Below the pieces are notes generated by a model that saw nothing but the letters and a program-made list of their open reading frames with translations, searched no databases and was not told the DNA's origin. A stretch of 64,000 bases of DNA from Apostichopus japonicus (Eukaryota; Echinodermata; Holothuroidea; Aspidochirotida; Stichopodidae): NCBI RefSeq assembly GCF_037975245.1, contig NC_092566.1:14312501-14376500 (forward strand), in the 5' to 3' direction. A program made the translations under genes and the position numbers. Positions 1 to 12,467 of this stretch are shown one piece after another (the first letter of the stretch is position 1; every line of letters starts with the position of its first letter).

Positions 1-166
1 GCCTGAATGTCTCTTTTGCAATTAAAATCAAATAAATCATATCTTGGAAAATCATTTGAACAGGTATATCTTTGTGACACTTCTGTCCTCACACAATGCC
101 ATAAATATGTCTTTTTTCCATTTTCATTTTACATTACAGATGTACAGAACATCCTTGGAGGAACAG
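1..166. repeat. Terminal direct repeat, left copy
   Basis: These 166 bases are identical to the last 166 bases of the window (63835-64000). The match begins at the first base and runs to the last base available, so both copies are cut by the window edges and the true repeat is longer. The offset between copies is 63,834 bp. The simplest reading is a tandem duplication with that period; a circular molecule or an assembly overlap would look the same. Confidence 0.95.
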
Positions 167-3100
167 TACAGCACAGCATAGCGTTATGGCATGATGGATG
201 TTTTGCAAGCAGATATAAGGGTTGGAACTGGAAGTATTTGTGTTGGATTGTTTCATTAATAAATGTGTGCTTCTCTACTTTACGTAAGATTATTGTCATA
301 TTTCTTGTTCTCCAGTGAAAGCTATGGATTTGCATAGTGAACGTTGTTAACATGGATACGGACAATTTTGAAATAGCTGATGTCAAAGCAGTTTCTCAGC
401 TTATTTAAATACCATACATCAAGGACACAAGAGTGGACAATGGGAGTAACAAGTATCCAGAGTGTAGATATCACAAGGCTTCAAGACAATTGAACAAACT
501 GTACCATAACAGACAACAACAAACATGGTGTCTCAGTAAAATGAAGTTACTAAGCTAGTGCAATGTATCATAAGAATTTATCTTCTCCATGGTGTCAAAC
601 ATTGATTGTTGCATTCAGTGCGTTATGTATCCTTCTCCTTTCTGTAGTATTTAGCATTGATTTGCATGTTCATTCATAGTGTAAGTAAACTACATAATTG
701 ATGTCATCAAAGTTACAACTGTGTCATATTAAATAAGTAAATGATTGAAATATTGGTTTCACTACATACTTGATTGTACACTATTTGGCTTTCCATAATA
801 GCAATATCTGATCCTTTTAAATACTGTAGCTTGTTCAGTCATACCAGTAGTTCTAATGTGACATTGATCTTGGGTTATTTATTGTTGGTACAGAATAACT
901 TGTCTTTATTTTGTATTGTGTGAGATCAATTTAACATAACATATTTTGTGATGTCATAGAGTGTTGAAGAGGTACTCTAACTTGCAGCTAGTAGTGATAA
1001 AACAGTTCATTCAGTGCTCTCATGATAACCCCAGTCGGGCCCAGTGGCAGATGGAGATGTTTGAAATGCAGGGGACATTATAGGGTCTTTTGAAGTTTTG
1101 GCAAAAGTTCTTTTGCATGTAAAGCTGCTATACTTACTGTATCATGGAGAAGTTCCACAATGGAGGCATGGCATCTCCTAGCCTTCTTTGGGTATATGTT
1201 CTTGCATTCCGTATTTGGAACACTGCCCTACTATTGTTTGTATTGCTTATTCTAAAGTTAGGTAAGTCAGTATTGTAACATGTTTTTATTTTTAACACAT
1301 TGATTGCATCTGTACAGTTCTTACATTGAGTTCAACTATATACAATAACCATGAGCAGGGAAAACTTACCACTATCTCACTTGCATTTCTTAATGTTCAA
1401 GTGACCATATTCATACTTTAACCAAAGCATTTCTTCCATATTAGATAGTGTTTATCCAGAGTAGGTTACAGGATATTTTCAAGGTGGGCTATGTAGTATT
1501 GTCCCCAATTTAGCATGCTATAATTGCTAGAATATTTAATATGTTCCTAGAGGTATTTACTTTCCAAATTGTTCTAAGGCATTCTAATTGAAAGCATAAG
1601 ATGCCTGAATGTCCCAGTGAGGTAAATTTCCTGGAAGGTGGTAATAAAACCAGTTTCAAAACTTTGACAAAAGGTAACCATATTTGAATATCTGGTTTAT
1701 TTGGGGCCAATACAGCATACTCTGGTCAAGAGTTGGCGAGGAAGCCACCATATGTTTGTAGTAATGCAGTAAAATGTAGTAAAGGCAGCTGGAGGAGTCC
1801 AGTTTACCCCTGTGCCGAAGGTCATTCATCTTTTAGGTTTTTGTGGAGAACACTTTAACCTTCCCAACCACAGAGCTCCCAACTGAACCACAATTCGCGG
1901 GTTGGACCCGCATTCTAACACCCAAAGCCCCTGACCCGCTCAAGCATCCCAAAAACCTGCATTGTAATTGACAAGTATACATAAAAAAATTGCATCAAAT
2001 TTGGACTTAGCAACCATCATTTCTTTAGCATTTAGCATAATAGAGTATGAAACCTTCTCTACATCATCATTTGAACCTCAAATTAGGCTATATTTCATTT
2101 CATTGGGGCGAGCAGCGAACATTTTCACGCCACGGGCAAGAATGAATTATCACCTACTACTCAATTTATTGATGTTACACACAAAAAACTGCATATTTCT
2201 CAGAAAATTGTGGGTGACAAAAGCCTTTCTAGGTGCCACCAGTTTACATGTGGGCATCACCAGGATTCCCAAAAAAAAAATTAAAAGGGGAGGGAGACAC
2301 CCCCCATACACCCCTCCCCCAGGACGGCAATTCGTGGCATGGACCAGCATTTGCCTTCTCAAGAGTTGGGAGCTATGCAACCATACCATTAACGACATAT
2401 CTCTATAGGCCCAGGGGATTGAATCCTTAGGTAGCCGTCCTGAGCTAGTGCGAATCAGCAGAGAGAGGTTGTGGATGCTACGCCTTCGCACCATTCAACC
2501 TCATGGGCTCAACATTCAGGAAGGACATGACTAACTTTTCTTCATTCCCCCTCCTTCTCCCCTTGCCCCCTCCCCCATTACTCCTCTTCTCATAGCTTTT
2601 TCCACCCCTTTTTTTCTCCACACTTTTCTGTCGTTGTCCTTCTCCAGTTTATTCCCTACCCCTTCCCTTTATCCTCTCTTTGTCCCTCCACTGTTTATCT
2701 TCTACCTATCCTCTTCCCCTGTTGGTTTTTATCTTTCATTCTTCTCTCCATCCCTTGTCTACTAACCCCCTTACATCTATCTCTTTGTGTTCACCATGCT
2801 CATTAACCTGTCCGTATTATGTGCGTGTTTTTTCTACACAGGCTCTCTAGTGGATAAGCTGTTTGCTCACTGTTTTATTTTATTTTGAACTCAAGTATTG
2901 AAGAACGTTAGGCCAGAAGCAAGTCGTTTCGTCAAATAACAGTACATAAGCAGCACACATTCAGTCACATGTTTATAGAGAATAACACGACGAAACTATT
3001 CGCATTTTATTTCTTCAGCAATTTCTCCAACAAAAATCGGCAGCACGAGATCATACGGGCCCATATGACTTTCCATAACAACTACCTGCTGTTACGAGCT

Positions 3101-3524
3101 GGTATAGCGTTTTCCCAGCAGTACAATATGCACTGTTCCATATAGCAAATCGAAAAATTGCGTAACTCGAATAGCACACAGTACAATTACACAGTGTGCC
3201 TTTAGGTTACGCATCACTGAGAGGCAGATTAGAATCTCGGAAATCTGATACCTTCGCGGTAACGGTACCCATTTGCGTATGCTGTTTAGGTTGAAAGTTC
3301 AATTGTTCGGTTTGGTATCTGGTGGTATGTGCTTATATATCAACTATTTTATAGTTTGATTGTATACTGTTTTATGCAAACATTATTTGTATTTCATATG
3401 ATATTGACTTGTTCATTGCATTGTGTGGGTCAACCAACTTGGCAATAATGTTGCAATGCCGTCCATATACCTCGCGAAAATATGAACAACCGTTATTCAC
3501 CACAGTGGGTTTTTTTTTCACTAC

Positions 3525-3526
<2 letters not shown>
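167..3526. other. No recognised gene; intergenic or intron sequence
   Basis: I see no recognisable coding exon here. A pyrimidine-rich stretch lies at about 2530-2780, and a C-rich patch at about 2290-2325 resembles the C/G-rich ends of mobile elements elsewhere in the window. If the 63.8-kb tandem arrangement is real, this stretch belongs to the long intron 1 of the minus-strand sialyltransferase whose exon 1 is at 4529-4728. Confidence 0.5.

Positions 3527-3586
<60 letters not shown>
3527..3586. repeat. (TA)30 microsatellite
   Basis: An uninterrupted run of about 30 TA dinucleotides. The open frames through it read only alternating Tyr-Ile and are artefacts. Confidence 0.95.
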
Positions 3587-3587
<1 letters not shown>

Positions 3588-4164
3588 CCATATTATGTAC
3601 CGTTCAGTATAGCATGTTACTTTTGTTACATGGTTATATGATTTAAATAATAGCTTCATGGTCGTTAGATTACTTAAAGCATGTAGGAAAATATCTCTAA
3701 ATGCAATGACAGTTCCTCCACCTGACTAAATATCTGTTGGTGGAAAAACGTGTTTCGATTACAGTGTCGCGAGTGCCCAGTGTAACTGTAGTTCCCTTAT
3801 TAGCCACGGTTAACACGTTGTAGGGAATACCAAATGCATTTAGTATAAAGAGTGAGTAGTAATATGAATAACCATTACATGGTCAAATATTGCTCAATAT
3901 TCTTAGCAGTGTATACGTATGATGTACAGATGCGGTACACTTTTTAGTTGACACAAGTTTGATTTGTGTTCTGGCAAGCAGTCTCCTTAAATGACCTATA
4001 AAGCTTTAAGGGTGATAATGTGGTCTTTATTACAGATATAAGAAAACAGTGAATTACTGAGGAACCATACTGAGAACCAAACTTATTATATTTTATTATT
4101 ATATATTTTGGATATTAAATTATTGCCTCGACGTCTAAGTATCACATTAGCAATATAAAATTGT

Positions 4165-4229
4165 TACAGCATACAGCATACAGCATGCGGCATACAGCAT
4201 ACAACATACAGTACAGCAAACAGCATACA
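4165..4229. repeat. Heptamer minisatellite (CAGCATA)n
   Basis: About nine degenerate copies of a 7-bp unit, CAGCATA, with single-base variants such as CAACATA and CAGCAAA. Confidence 0.85.
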
Positions 4230-4528
4230 GGTTAGAATAAGAAAAGAGCAACCCAAAGTGTTCTGCCACTTTAAATGAAAACAGGATCCAAGTTTGGCAG
4301 GCGACTTTCATAAGCATTTCGAGTAATTCCTAAAATAATATTACAAGTGAGAACACTTAAACACACGTTGTCGTTATTCAACTATTACATTTTAGGTCAC
4401 TTGATCATAACTAATTTGTTTCTTTGTCATGTGATTGTAGTGTCAATTGTCTTTACTAAATTTCTAACAGGTTTTGTTACAATCTGCGTTTACACATAGA
4501 CGGCGCTGGCATTTAATGATGGGCTTAC

Positions 4529-4728
4529 CTTGTTGTAAAGATGTTCCCTTGGTATGTTGCTGTTGACTGTACACTCGTGTTCCTTGTGTTGATATTGTCT
4601 ATTCGTTCTTCCGCCATACACGCCATGCTATTAATTGTCAATGAATATCGTTGCACATAGTACTCGGTGTACCACAAGCCAACGGTTACAGTACCTATAA
4701 TACACAGTCCCAGACAATATCGTTCCAT
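4529..4728 (-). CDS. Exon 1 of an ST8Sia-type sialyltransferase (5' part of gene D type)
   Basis: This is the N-terminal coding exon of a type II Golgi sialyltransferase, translated from an ATG at 4728. It encodes a short cytosolic tail (MERY), a hydrophobic anchor at about residues 5-19, then WYTEYYVQRY and a polar stem. It ends with a consensus donor (AAG|GTAAGC) after 200 nt, phase 2. It closely resembles exon 1 of gene B (12265-12467), sharing the motifs YTEYYV, NTRNTSVQ and NIFTT, and upstream sequence is also conserved. No matching exon 2 lies further along the minus strand inside the window. Its intron start matches the start of gene B intron 1, while the end of that intron is found upstream of gene D exon 2 at 58751. 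Adding 200 nt to gene D exons 2-7 gives 1131 nt, an exact reading frame of 376 residues. I infer that this exon serves the copy of gene D in the preceding 63.8-kb unit. Confidence 0.85.
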
Positions 4729-4962
4729 GTTGGTTTACTCCCAATTAGAATATGAACAGCATCATGTTTAATGAATGATAAATGCTGGTACTGATGATCA
4801 CGAAAATTAAGAAAGTTCAGAAGATCCACGGAAGAAAACTAACTCTTCAGAGCGCGAGTACTTGAGTTAAGTGACACAAACTGTAGGTATGCATGTTATA
4901 GCAAACATTATATTGACAATGCAGCTATACGATATGTGGCGCAAATCCATTTGACGATATAG
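4729..4962 (-). promoter_or_regulatory. Conserved 5' flank of exon 1
   Basis: Upstream of the ATG at 4728, blocks are shared with the region upstream of gene B exon 1: TTTGTGTCACTTAA, GTGGATCTTC and ACATATCGTATAG, in the same order. This is the duplicated 5' UTR and promoter region. No TATA box or start site can be placed with confidence. Confidence 0.5.
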
Positions 4963-5274
4963 CAGGAGTGTTTTCGACGGTTAGATATGCTAAGAAGTCG
5001 CGTGTATAGGTTATACGATGTAAACGTGTGTAGTTAAGATATGTTAAGAATTCGGAACACACTGACATTGTGACTTATGAGTGATCTAATGAATATCACA
5101 AGCCAGTGCTCTAAGGAGCTAGAGTATACCTTGCAAGCTTTTTGGCTATGGTCACTCTCCAATGGTAGTCGATACAGAATACAAAGCGGAACGATATAGT
5201 GTTGTGTGTATAGAAATAAATCAACATGAAAAATTGGAATTCAAAAAAGCAGATTTGAAAGAGCAGAATTTGTT

Positions 5275-5355
5275 TCGATAGAACGACATTCGAACCAGTG
5301 ACCACAGAGTTTGTCTGCCCCATCCCTCCCGAGTCAGCTATCCAGACCTAGTTCG
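5275..5355 (-). repeat. tRNA-derived SINE fragment
   Basis: On the minus strand an A-box-like block (TAGCTGACTCGGG) is followed about 35 bases later by a B-box-like block (GGTTCGAATGTC), the internal RNA polymerase III promoter layout of tRNA-derived SINEs. No plausible full cloverleaf can be drawn, so it is not a working tRNA gene. Confidence 0.5.
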
Positions 5356-6449
5356 TGGTGACCCATGGTCATTTCTTTGCAAAGGGATGGCGTGGGGTGC
5401 CAGCCAGAAGTCACAGTAGGCTATATAGACTCTTTAACAATAACATGCATATAAACTATGTGATAATTACGTAAATCACTATAATAGCTGGATAACCTGA
5501 TGATTCTTTAGTACACCAATTAGCTCGCGTTTAATTGGTGGCGCTGTCTGGCTGGTCGTATTCCTAGTTTTACAGTATATCGTGGATCACAAGTATTCAC
5601 CGCAGTCCGTGCGTTATAACGTGTCACCTACAGAATAATTTACTGGTAGAGCGGTCTATTGTGTGCGGAGTTATGGGGATGGGGGTAAGGATATTTATAT
5701 GAGAATGCAATGTTTCCATATACCACATAAATTCGAAATATTTGCAGATAACTCTCTTCTCGATCAGCCATCGGTCGGAAATCTGGTTAAATGTTTCTAT
5801 CGCATTGGTGCTAGTTTTTTTTACAGTGTTTTGCATGTTTTCTGACCTCGGGCAGCGATCAGGTTCTTTTTTTAACAAAATGCGTGTTACGAAAGATGTA
5901 TCTTATTTGTTTATACTTGTGTTCATCTCTGCAAGTCAAACACCCACGAAATGTTGGACAAGCAAATAGATACTGACCTTTAAAACCATGTAAACGATTA
6001 ACTCTTGAACTTTCATAGTTGACCCTGTAACATCTTTTACAATTTCAAACATATATCAACTTCCCACAGGGGTGCAATAGAGGATGGTTTTGGAAAAAGA
6101 ACACTTCTATCCCTTTAGGGAAAGTGTGCTTTTATCTACTTAAGGAGAAATATGCTTCAATACTTAGGGGAAAATAATACATTTTTATTTCAGGGGAAAA
6201 TAGAACAGTTCCCCTTAAATTTAGTAGTTACAAAAAGATGTGTGTGTGTAGAGATATATATAGTTAATGAGTGATTGAAAGTAAAACAGTCAATTCTTTC
6301 GAGCACAACTAGCTCTGTCAGTACATGATCACCGAAAGTGACAATGAGTAAAAGGAATTGACATTTTTTATGGAAGAAGAGTGTCGGCATGGCAGTGAAG
6401 TCAATACGATTTACTGAGGTCTGTTAGATAAGCAGAAGTTTGGATAATC
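5356..6449. other. No recognised gene
   Basis: Intergenic sequence between exon 1 at 4.7 kb and the Penelope-like remnant. Apart from GGGGAAAA-type repeats near 6110-6200, I see no organised feature. Confidence 0.5.
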
Positions 6450-7640
6450 GGATTACTTTTTATCCGTGTTTGACCAATTAAATTTGATCCCGTTTTACTT
6501 CAAAGGATTTGCTTTGATTTAACTGAGGCCATTTATGATGTTTATGCCGAATGGTGTTGTGGTTTTAAGATTTAGTTCACAGAAATTGTCTTTTCCTTGA
6601 ATCGAGAAGTAAGCACGTTTTGCAGGTTTGTGCACAGGGCGATGATCCTGTATTTTGGTTTTGTTTACCTCTGATGAGGTGTCATCCTGAAAAGTTGCCA
6701 GACGTAAAATGTCGCTTAGGTCTCGTAAATGAAACGGCTAGTGGTTCTAAGAAAATTGATGTCAGACGTTCGGTGCATTGAAGCTTCATTACAATTCTTC
6801 TGAATGATGTTTGCCAGAAGTGGGAGACCAGGTTTGATTCAGTAACCAATGGTACCCTTTAGGAACTGACGTGACGAGTTTTGTACTTCAATGTGTTGTT
6901 GCGGGGTTTGCTTTTGGCCTTTGTGATGGCATTTCCGATAGAACCCCGACATTACTGTCTGTTGAGAAGGTGTAATGACAGTTCGTCGGTGCGAAAATCT
7001 AAATCGATTCAGAGGAGTAAATCGGTCGAATGCGCAACGCTTGACTGTATAGAACGTTTCTGGTACAATGCCGTGGATGAAACCTGCTTGGTTAGAGTTA
7101 ATTTTGCTTGTTCGTGGTTTATTGAAAAAGTCTGTTTTGAGTGAGCCATTTTGTAGGGTGACAGTGGTGTTTCGAAATTTTGAATGTCCTGTCTAGAAAA
7201 ATCTGCAGTGAATATAATTGTATGACGAAACGAGTCTATGACATCAATGAAGGACTTTTTATTTGCCTCATCGTGGGTCCATATCATAAGATGTCGTTAA
7301 TGAAACGTAACAAGTGTGTAGAATCAAGTTTTGTCGAGGTTCCCCATAAAGATGTTGGCAAAATAAGGAGTAATTTCGGTACCCATTGCGATGCCCTGTG
7401 CAGATTGCAGTGCCGTAAACCTAGAGGTAGTGTTTGTTGCCAAATACCAGATTTTTGTTAGTCAAGATAAGTAATTCAGCCAATTCTTTCTTCGTGGGGA
7501 ATTTACCACCTTCGGTTTGAAAGCTTTGTGCAGGACAAATTCCCTCTTCGTATATATTCGAATTAATACGCGGATTTATTATGCGGTGTTTGTCCCACAT
7601 GGCTTGCCATATATGGTGCATATATTTTTTACAGGGAAGT
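6450..7640 (-). mobile_element. Decayed Penelope-like retroelement, reverse transcriptase fragment
   Basis: Read on the minus strand, several frames together give the order of a Penelope-like element reverse transcriptase. SNIYEEGI (about 7560) corresponds to the LYTNIP..EGI block. FPTKKELAELL (about 7500) and QGIAMGT..PYFANIFMG (about 7395-7340) are the GTAMGT..P.YANIFMG signature. FINDIL (about 7300) sits in the place of the YIDD catalytic box. MIWTHDEANKKSFIDVIDSF (about 7287-7228) follows. A CAQTCKTC cysteine cluster lies near 6640-6600, as found between the polymerase and endonuclease parts of this family. Stop codons and frameshifts interrupt the frame and the first catalytic Asp is Asn. 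The copy is dead. The GIY-YIG endonuclease domain is not clearly visible. Confidence 0.8.
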
Positions 7641-9861
7641 TTGAAAAATATTGTGTGACAGGAGTAAGGTTTATACTTAATATAGTGGCTACAATGGCGT
7701 CGTTATAATTTTTGCCTATTCTATACTGTACGGGGAATTTTGAGAAAGTGTTCCGTTGAACAGGAGTAAGGGTTTGCGGTAGTCACCGAAAATTATTATG
7801 TGTTATAATCTTTGGACCTCCACACCACAGTCACCTTACTATGTATATAGGAATATCGTTTGTTCTAAATCCGAAAAAATACAACTGCTTTGAAACTGCA
7901 GTACGGGATTATGGTTCCAAAATGAAACATACATGACAAAATATCGAGTCTGTGAACATGGATCTCACCTGTACGGATACCATAGAGAAATTGTTCCTAG
8001 CACTGGTAGTTAGTTGGTACCCTCGGAAAGGCGTTTGAAATTGGGCAAGTTTCGCACACCCTCTCGGGGTTATTTCATGCACTATACATGTGCACTATAC
8101 TGAGTATGTACATGACTGCACAACTACAAGGAATGGAGGAATCATCTTATCGCAAGACACGAAAAGTATAACATTAACACAATTTTAACATTAATATCAG
8201 TGTAAATTTACATACAGGTCATATCGGTAAAGGGATAATATATTGAAGTGAGTGATGGAGTGTGTTTGCAGGAAAAGATTTACAATCTCTATAGCACGTA
8301 CACATATCTAAAAGAATTAAAGTGTCTCGATCACGTGAATCACAGTCCATAGAAAACTATTTAACTGTGTGTACCCACTTCACAATGTTTTTAGCTGTAC
8401 GCCCACACTGTACATCTATCGTGGTCTGTCTGTATAGGCTGAGGCCTACATCTTGTGTACAAATTTCGCGAAATTGATTGGTCAAAAATTATACTGTATA
8501 CTCAGTATGACCAGGTATGAAAGTTGGCATAACAATATTCAGTTTTCTGTCATATTGACATGTATTATGAAAAAAGCATGAAGAACTTCACACTGACAGC
8601 ATGCTTTTTTTTTTGGGGGGGGGGGGGGGATTTGGACAGGTAATTGCATATTTGTACTCAGAAGGCCTTTGCAACATTGTAAATTGAAATACTGATAGAT
8701 GAAATGCCATTTGTTGAGATATTGTCTAGCAAATATGAACTCAAAGGGGTCATTTAATATGCTAAAATACGATTCATCAGATCCTATGTACTTCATATTT
8801 TGTAGAACATCCGAGAATAAAATGAACTCTGAAAGGTGATGGATGTGTTCTAAGTAGAGCAATTCAACCAACATATTCTACTGCACTATGTGGCCTCATT
8901 ATGATTTTAAATTTGGAAGGGTTCAAGAAGCCAATTATGGCTCATCAACGAACTCCAAAGCAATTTGATGATGGATGAACACCGGCGAAGGCTTGCCGTC
9001 TCTTCTCGAATAGTGTTCAGAGAGTAACAAACGAACCCCACTCACTGGACCGTCATTAACATTCTCATCCAACAGACGTGAGTAGAACTCTCAGACTTAG
9101 TCACTTTTTTAAATGTCGAGAAAGGTGGTAGCAACATGTTCGTCTCCACTGCCGTGCAGCCATGAACTTAATTACCCATCATATGAAATGCACCAAATTA
9201 CAACGAAACCAGAACTTAAATAACCATCTACAACTGCAGTATAGTAAGTATCAAGGCACGAGTAGGAATCGAACCCCGTCCTCTGTAGCGCAAAGAGGTT
9301 CTGAACCATTATTTTAATTTTCATGACGAAGAGACAGAAAGTATGATAAATTCTGTTTTTAGCTTGATCATGTAACCCAACATGCTAACGACAATGTTGG
9401 TCATCAGAAACCTGTTGATTTCACATGACTGTCAAAATCCATCTAAACTCCTTTTTATACTTCACAGGATAACACTGTCCAAAACCGTCATAGAGTAGCA
9501 TGAACGCCTCCATAAACTGTATGACGCTTTTACATTGACAGGCTGGAAGGAAGTCCCTGGTGGATAACACTTAACCTGATATTTTTCTGTTCTGGAATTC
9601 AAAGAGACTTAGGAAACCAGTACCAAAGGTTATCAGAGAACTAAGTATTGCTTTATTGAAAGACAATATTGAGATACCAGCAAATAACCTATCATGATAC
9701 CACGTGACTTACAAAAGTATGAAAAACGAAGTATTACATCTTGGAATTGTGTTTTAAGTATTCAAGAATCTTCTGTGGAATTAGTTTTCATGTTTTAGTT
9801 TTCACGGGATGGAAATATGATTTTGGCCAACTTTTGACACTCTCGTTGACTGAATAATACT
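7641..9861. other. No recognised gene; scattered repeat fragments
   Basis: No coding exon is recognised. A homopolymer patch of T then G lies at 8606-8629. A tRNA-like repeat fragment occupies about 8940-9290 (separate entry). Confidence 0.5.
8940..9290 (-). repeat. Probable SINE fragment
   Basis: The minus strand carries a B-box-like GGGTTCGATTCC (about 9268-9282). A block near 9040-9080 (TTAACATTCTCATCCAACAG) resembles one near 19430-19455 (TTAACGTCCCCATCCGACGG), where another tRNA-like box follows. The two are probably diverged members of one SINE family. Confidence 0.4.
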
Positions 9862-11830
9862 CAGGTGCGTATCCAGGGGGGGGGGGCGTTGGGGGCGCGC
9901 GCCCCCCGGGTAAGGAAAAGAGGAGAAAAAAAAGAGAAGAAAAAAGGGAAAAGGAGGGGGAAAAAGAAAAGGAGGAGAGAAAGGAAGGGAAAAGAAAAAG
10001 AAAAAAGAGAGAAAAAGGAGAAAAGGAGGGAGTAGAAGATAGCCAAGACCTCGGGAAGAGAAAGAGGAACAGTCATAGTTAAAGCGCTGATCCCTATTAT
10101 ATACACAGGGTAGCCAGCGACAGATCAAGGATTACTGAGCGGTGTGCGCCTCACCCTACCCCTTACACCGACAACTCCATTTTTGACGTTTCCATTTTTC
10201 CTCTCTCACTAATGTATCTATATAAATACTATATATGATCTATCATAACGCGTGTGTGTATGGACGCCTTAAACAATTGTACAATTGTGCTATATGGAAC
10301 CAACTGTGGCTGGTCTTGAACTCGACCGAGACGTCGGGGAACATGACGCATTTCGGGAAGGGGGCGACCGCACTCCACCCACCCCCCCCGAGCAAATTTT
10401 CTTTATAACATCGCTAGTAATTTCAAAATAGACAATGCTTAGATGCAACTTACAAGGCCTGGGAAGTGTCATTTCCAGCGATCTGGGAGGCATTTTCGGC
10501 CAAAATTTTTCTTGCACGCTTCGCGCCAACTCATGGTGGCGCTTCGCTTAGATAGTTTGCCTATAGGCTTCACCCCTCCTTTGGCAATTACTCGCTACAC
10601 TCCTGTTCGAATTTGTAAAGCAAAGAGCAGATATAACATCATATCAGTGAGCATTGAAATGCATGTTCCACGATGAACAGCCTAAAAAACTGTCTATGTG
10701 TGTAGTCAAAGGCGTAGGAGCCCAATTGGATTTGGGGGCTGTAATGACTCGCCCGAAAAAAAAGCCAAAATTGTTTCGCGCGCTTCGCGCGCGTCCAACA
10801 TATCGATGCCAATATCACATAAGCAAGCATCGGTCATTACATTGCATGGCATCGTGTACCGCACGGTCCGTGAAAGTTGCAAACTATACCGCTGGATGCT
10901 AATGTAAACAACCAAATGTCTTATGTAGATAGAGAAAAAGCATACAGATCCATCTATGTCAAAACTCTGTTTTACAGTAGTAATGTCGGCCAAGCTTAGA
11001 ACTTTATTTTAATTACCAAGGAGATCATTTTTAAGCTATTCGTTGCTATTTATTTTTCTTTCATGCAGTAGGTGCCCGAAAAAATGGGAAAAATTTGGTT
11101 GCGGGGGGGGGGGGGGGCTGCAGCCCCGCCTCCTATGGGACCTACGCCTATGTGTGTAGTGCTCGGTTTCGATATACCTGATATCGGAAATATCTGCTAT
11201 TTTTCATTTCCTTCAACCAAGTTTCATAGTAGCCATTATAAGAGGTTGCAATATTTCTACACCAATAAATTAACTGTGTCTGAATTTTCGAAAATTTCCT
11301 CACCAACATTCTTCATCATACTTCCTCTACTCGTGCAATTTTGACCTGTATATTAGGGGTTCAAGGAGTTTTTCTATATTGGTTGTCCATAGATTGAATT
11401 TTGTGCAATATTATGGGTATGTTTTGAAGTGATTTTTATTCACGAGAAATGTGAATTTTCAAATTCTCAACAAATAATGGGCTTAAAACCTTGAAAAGTG
11501 GGGCTTTCGGATATTGTGAGCCGTGACGTAGAATCACCTACAAAAGCAATGATCCATATGACATGCAATGAGGTCGAACATGATGTGTGACTGGTGACAA
11601 TCTTCAAAAAGGTTATGGATGGAAAAAAACTTTTGGGAAATACTTGGTTCTCAGGCAAAAGTGTACATCTGGTTGGTCATTTTCAAGTCCGAGAAGTGCC
11701 ATTTCCGGTGATCTGGGGGTATCAAAACCAGAAATTTTCATGTACGCTGCGCGCCAACCGATGGTGGCGCTCCGCTTAGATAGTAATTCGCGCCCCCCCC
11801 CCGGGTTAAAAAATCCTGGATACGCGCCTG
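9862..11830. mobile_element. hAT-like non-autonomous element, composite
   Basis: The ends are inverted: CAGGTGCGTATCCAGG at the left and, reversed, CAGGCGCGTATCCAGG at the right. They are followed inward by G/C runs typical of this window's hAT elements. The flanks share only ATACT rather than a clean 8-bp duplication, so the two ends may belong to different insertions. Inside are two copies of the GCGCCAA..TGGTGGCGC hairpin module and a nested element at 10707-11152. No transposase frame is present. Confidence 0.6.
10707..11152. mobile_element. hAT MITE with 8-bp target duplication TGTGTAGT
   Basis: A 446-bp element with inverted ends CAAAGGCGTAGG and CATAGGCGTAGG (11 of 12 matching). It is flanked on both sides by TGTGTAGT (10699-10706 and 11153-11160), a perfect 8-bp target-site duplication as made by hAT transposases. 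It is nested within the 9862-11830 element and carries no coding capacity. Confidence 0.85.
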
Positions 11831-12059
11831 ATACTGAACGTGCCTGTTTCTCTTGAACAACATATTTCACCGTATTTATCTATATTCTTTGTATTTCCCT
11901 CCCGATCGTGCGTTGGTATCTTCAATCGAAAACTCAATCAACTGTAATTGTTGTTTTCGTCTCGTACAGCGACACCGCCAAAATTCAAGTCTATATGACT
12001 TCACTGATCTTGAACATAACAAGTTTCGCGAGGTCGGATTCCAAACTGCTATGATGTCG

Positions 12060-12264
12060 AATACAATTGAACCACATATCGTATAGTTGCATCATCAATA
12101 TAATATTTGCAACAGCAGGCCTACATTAAATTTGTGTCACTTAATTTAAGTGGATCTTCCGAACTTCCGTACCTTATGGGTCATCGACCACAAACAAATT
12201 CACATATATTATACATGATCTTATTTTAGTTTGTATAATCATTTCTAAACCGGATAACATCAAC
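12060..12264 (+). promoter_or_regulatory. Conserved 5' flank of gene B
   Basis: Blocks ACATATCGTATAG, TTTGTGTCACTTAA and GTGGATCTTC recur in the same order upstream of the minus-strand exon 1 at 4728. They mark duplicated promoter or 5' UTR sequence. An AT-rich TATATTATACATGATC stretch lies about 60 bases before the ATG. Confidence 0.5.
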
Positions 12265-12467
12265 ATGGGACGACATTGTCGCATTGAGCGTCTAGGAATT
12301 ATTCTGAGTTTTATATGTACTGTAATCGTTGGTTGGTGGTACACCGAGTACTATGTGCGAAGATATACATTGACAATTCAAGGCGAAGAACGAAAAGACA
12401 TTGTCAACACAAGGAACACGAGTGTACAGGAAACAGCAAAATACCAAAGGAACATCTTTACAACAAG
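12265..12467 (+). CDS. Gene B exon 1
   Basis: 203 nt, ATG to donor AAG|GTAAAC. It encodes a basic cytosolic tail (MGRHCRIERL), a hydrophobic anchor and YTEYYVRRYTL, followed by a stem with NTRNTSVQ. It is the same length as exon 1 of gene C. Confidence 0.85.

Noticed and set aside
9802-10128. Phe/Leu-rich frames resembling membrane proteins
   Set aside because: They are readings of a purine-rich tract next to the G/C runs of an hAT end.
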